A stretch of 7,933 nt of DNA from an uncultured Clostridia bacterium (GTDB taxonomy: Bacteria; Bacillota; Clostridia; Christensenellales; Pumilibacteraceae), in assembly GCA_900553555.1 (NCBI GenBank), contig USEG01000037.1, positions 1-7,933 on the forward strand. The letters run 5' to 3'. Both the position numbers and the translations under genes were made by a program. Below, piece by piece: positions 7,497 through 7,933 of this stretch; the first letter of the stretch is position 1; each line of letters opens with the position of its first letter. The notes below the pieces were generated by a model. That model was not told the origin of the DNA. It was given only the letters and a program-made list of their open reading frames with translations, and did not search any database.

Positions 7497-7933
7497 ATGC
7501 AACTTACACAGGCGTCGCTTAAAGACGCTATAGCAGACAAACTGACAAAATATTATGCTACGACATATCAAAACGCAACGCCGCTTATCATGTACAAAGC
7601 GGTGGCGCTTGTGCTTAGAGATATTCTGCTCAAAAAAAAGCAGGACTTTAACCAGCAGGTGCGCAAGACGGGCAGCAAGCGCGTTTACTACCTGTGCATG
7701 GAGTTTTTGATTGGGCGAAGCTTAAAAAACAACCTGTACAATCTCGGACTTACCGACATTGTCGAAAAGATAGTAAACGAGGCCGGCATGACGCTCGACC
7801 AGCTGTACGACATGGAATCCGACGCCGGATTGGGTAACGGCGGACTGGGCAGGCTTGCCGCTTGCTTTATGGACAGTCTCGCCTCGGAAAACTATCCGGC
7901 AATGGGCTTTTCGATACGTTACGACTACGGCTT
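7497..7933 (+). CDS. glgP: Glycogen phosphorylase GlgP (3' partial, first 145 residues)
   Basis: GlgP (GT35, pyridoxal phosphate dependent) releases glucose-1-phosphate from glycogen chain ends. Only the first 145 codons of a gene normally around 750-830 codons are present, open to the window end. The translation starts MQLTQASLKDAIADKL and contains the family N-terminal signatures KRVYYLCMEFLIGRSLKNNL (61-80), SDAGLGNGGLGRLAACFMDS (108-127) and YPAMGFSIRYDYG (133-145). The glycine-rich GLGNGGLGRLAA segment and the MEFLIGR segment are the most conserved parts of this region. The lysine that binds pyridoxal phosphate lies beyond the window. Its position after glgA gives the locus both synthesis and breakdown functions. 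The 142-base upstream gap leaves open whether it is on the same transcript. Maltodextrin phosphorylase (MalP) is the same family, so the exact substrate preference is inferred from context. Confidence 0.94.
   Translation, partial: MQLTQASLKDAIADKLTKYYATTYQNATPLIMYKAVALVLRDILLKKKQDFNQQVRKTGSKRVYYLCMEFLIGRSLKNNLYNLGLTDIVEKIVNEAGMTLDQLYDMESDAGLGNGGLGRLAACFMDSLASENYPAMGFSIRYDYG

Overview
The window looks like chromosomal DNA of a Bacillota (Firmicutes) bacterium of the class Clostridia, probably an uncultured lineage. The evidence is a glycogen operon in the order glgB-glgC-glgD-glgA-glgP, the presence of glgD (the non-canonical GlgC paralogue typical of Bacillota), strong GGAGG-type ribosome binding sites, TGA used as stop, and an AddA-type rather than RecB-type recombination nuclease. 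Isoleucine is very often encoded by ATA. All genes lie on the + strand, and no stretch over 300 bases lacks a gene.

Layout: bases 2-1261 are the 3' end of addA (UvrD-like helicase C-terminal half plus RecB-family nuclease domain). Bases 1262-1434 form an AT-rich gap with a near-consensus sigma-A promoter (TTGAAA, 17 bp, TATAAT) that probably drives the glycogen genes. glgB (branching enzyme), glgC and glgD (ADP-glucose pyrophosphorylase and its paralogue) and glgA (glycogen synthase) follow closely spaced. A 142-base gap then leads to glgP (glycogen phosphorylase), which is cut by the window end. Together they make ADP-glucose (GlgC/GlgD), polymerise it (GlgA), branch the chain (GlgB) and release glucose-1-phosphate again (GlgP).

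The main anomaly is inside glgB. In the N-terminal CBM48-like domain, at about bases 1630-1722, the reading frame encodes what reads as the N-terminus of the CRISPR adaptation protein Cas2 ([13 protein letters not shown] and onward) instead of the GlgB strand region normally found there. It is in frame on both sides, and GlgB sequence resumes at [14 protein letters not shown]. No CRISPR array and no other cas gene is visible. This is either a real in-frame fusion by illegitimate recombination or a chimeric sequence artefact. A second oddity is a lysine/alanine-rich N-terminal extension of about 83 residues on GlgA. Everything else looks like an ordinary clostridial glycogen locus.
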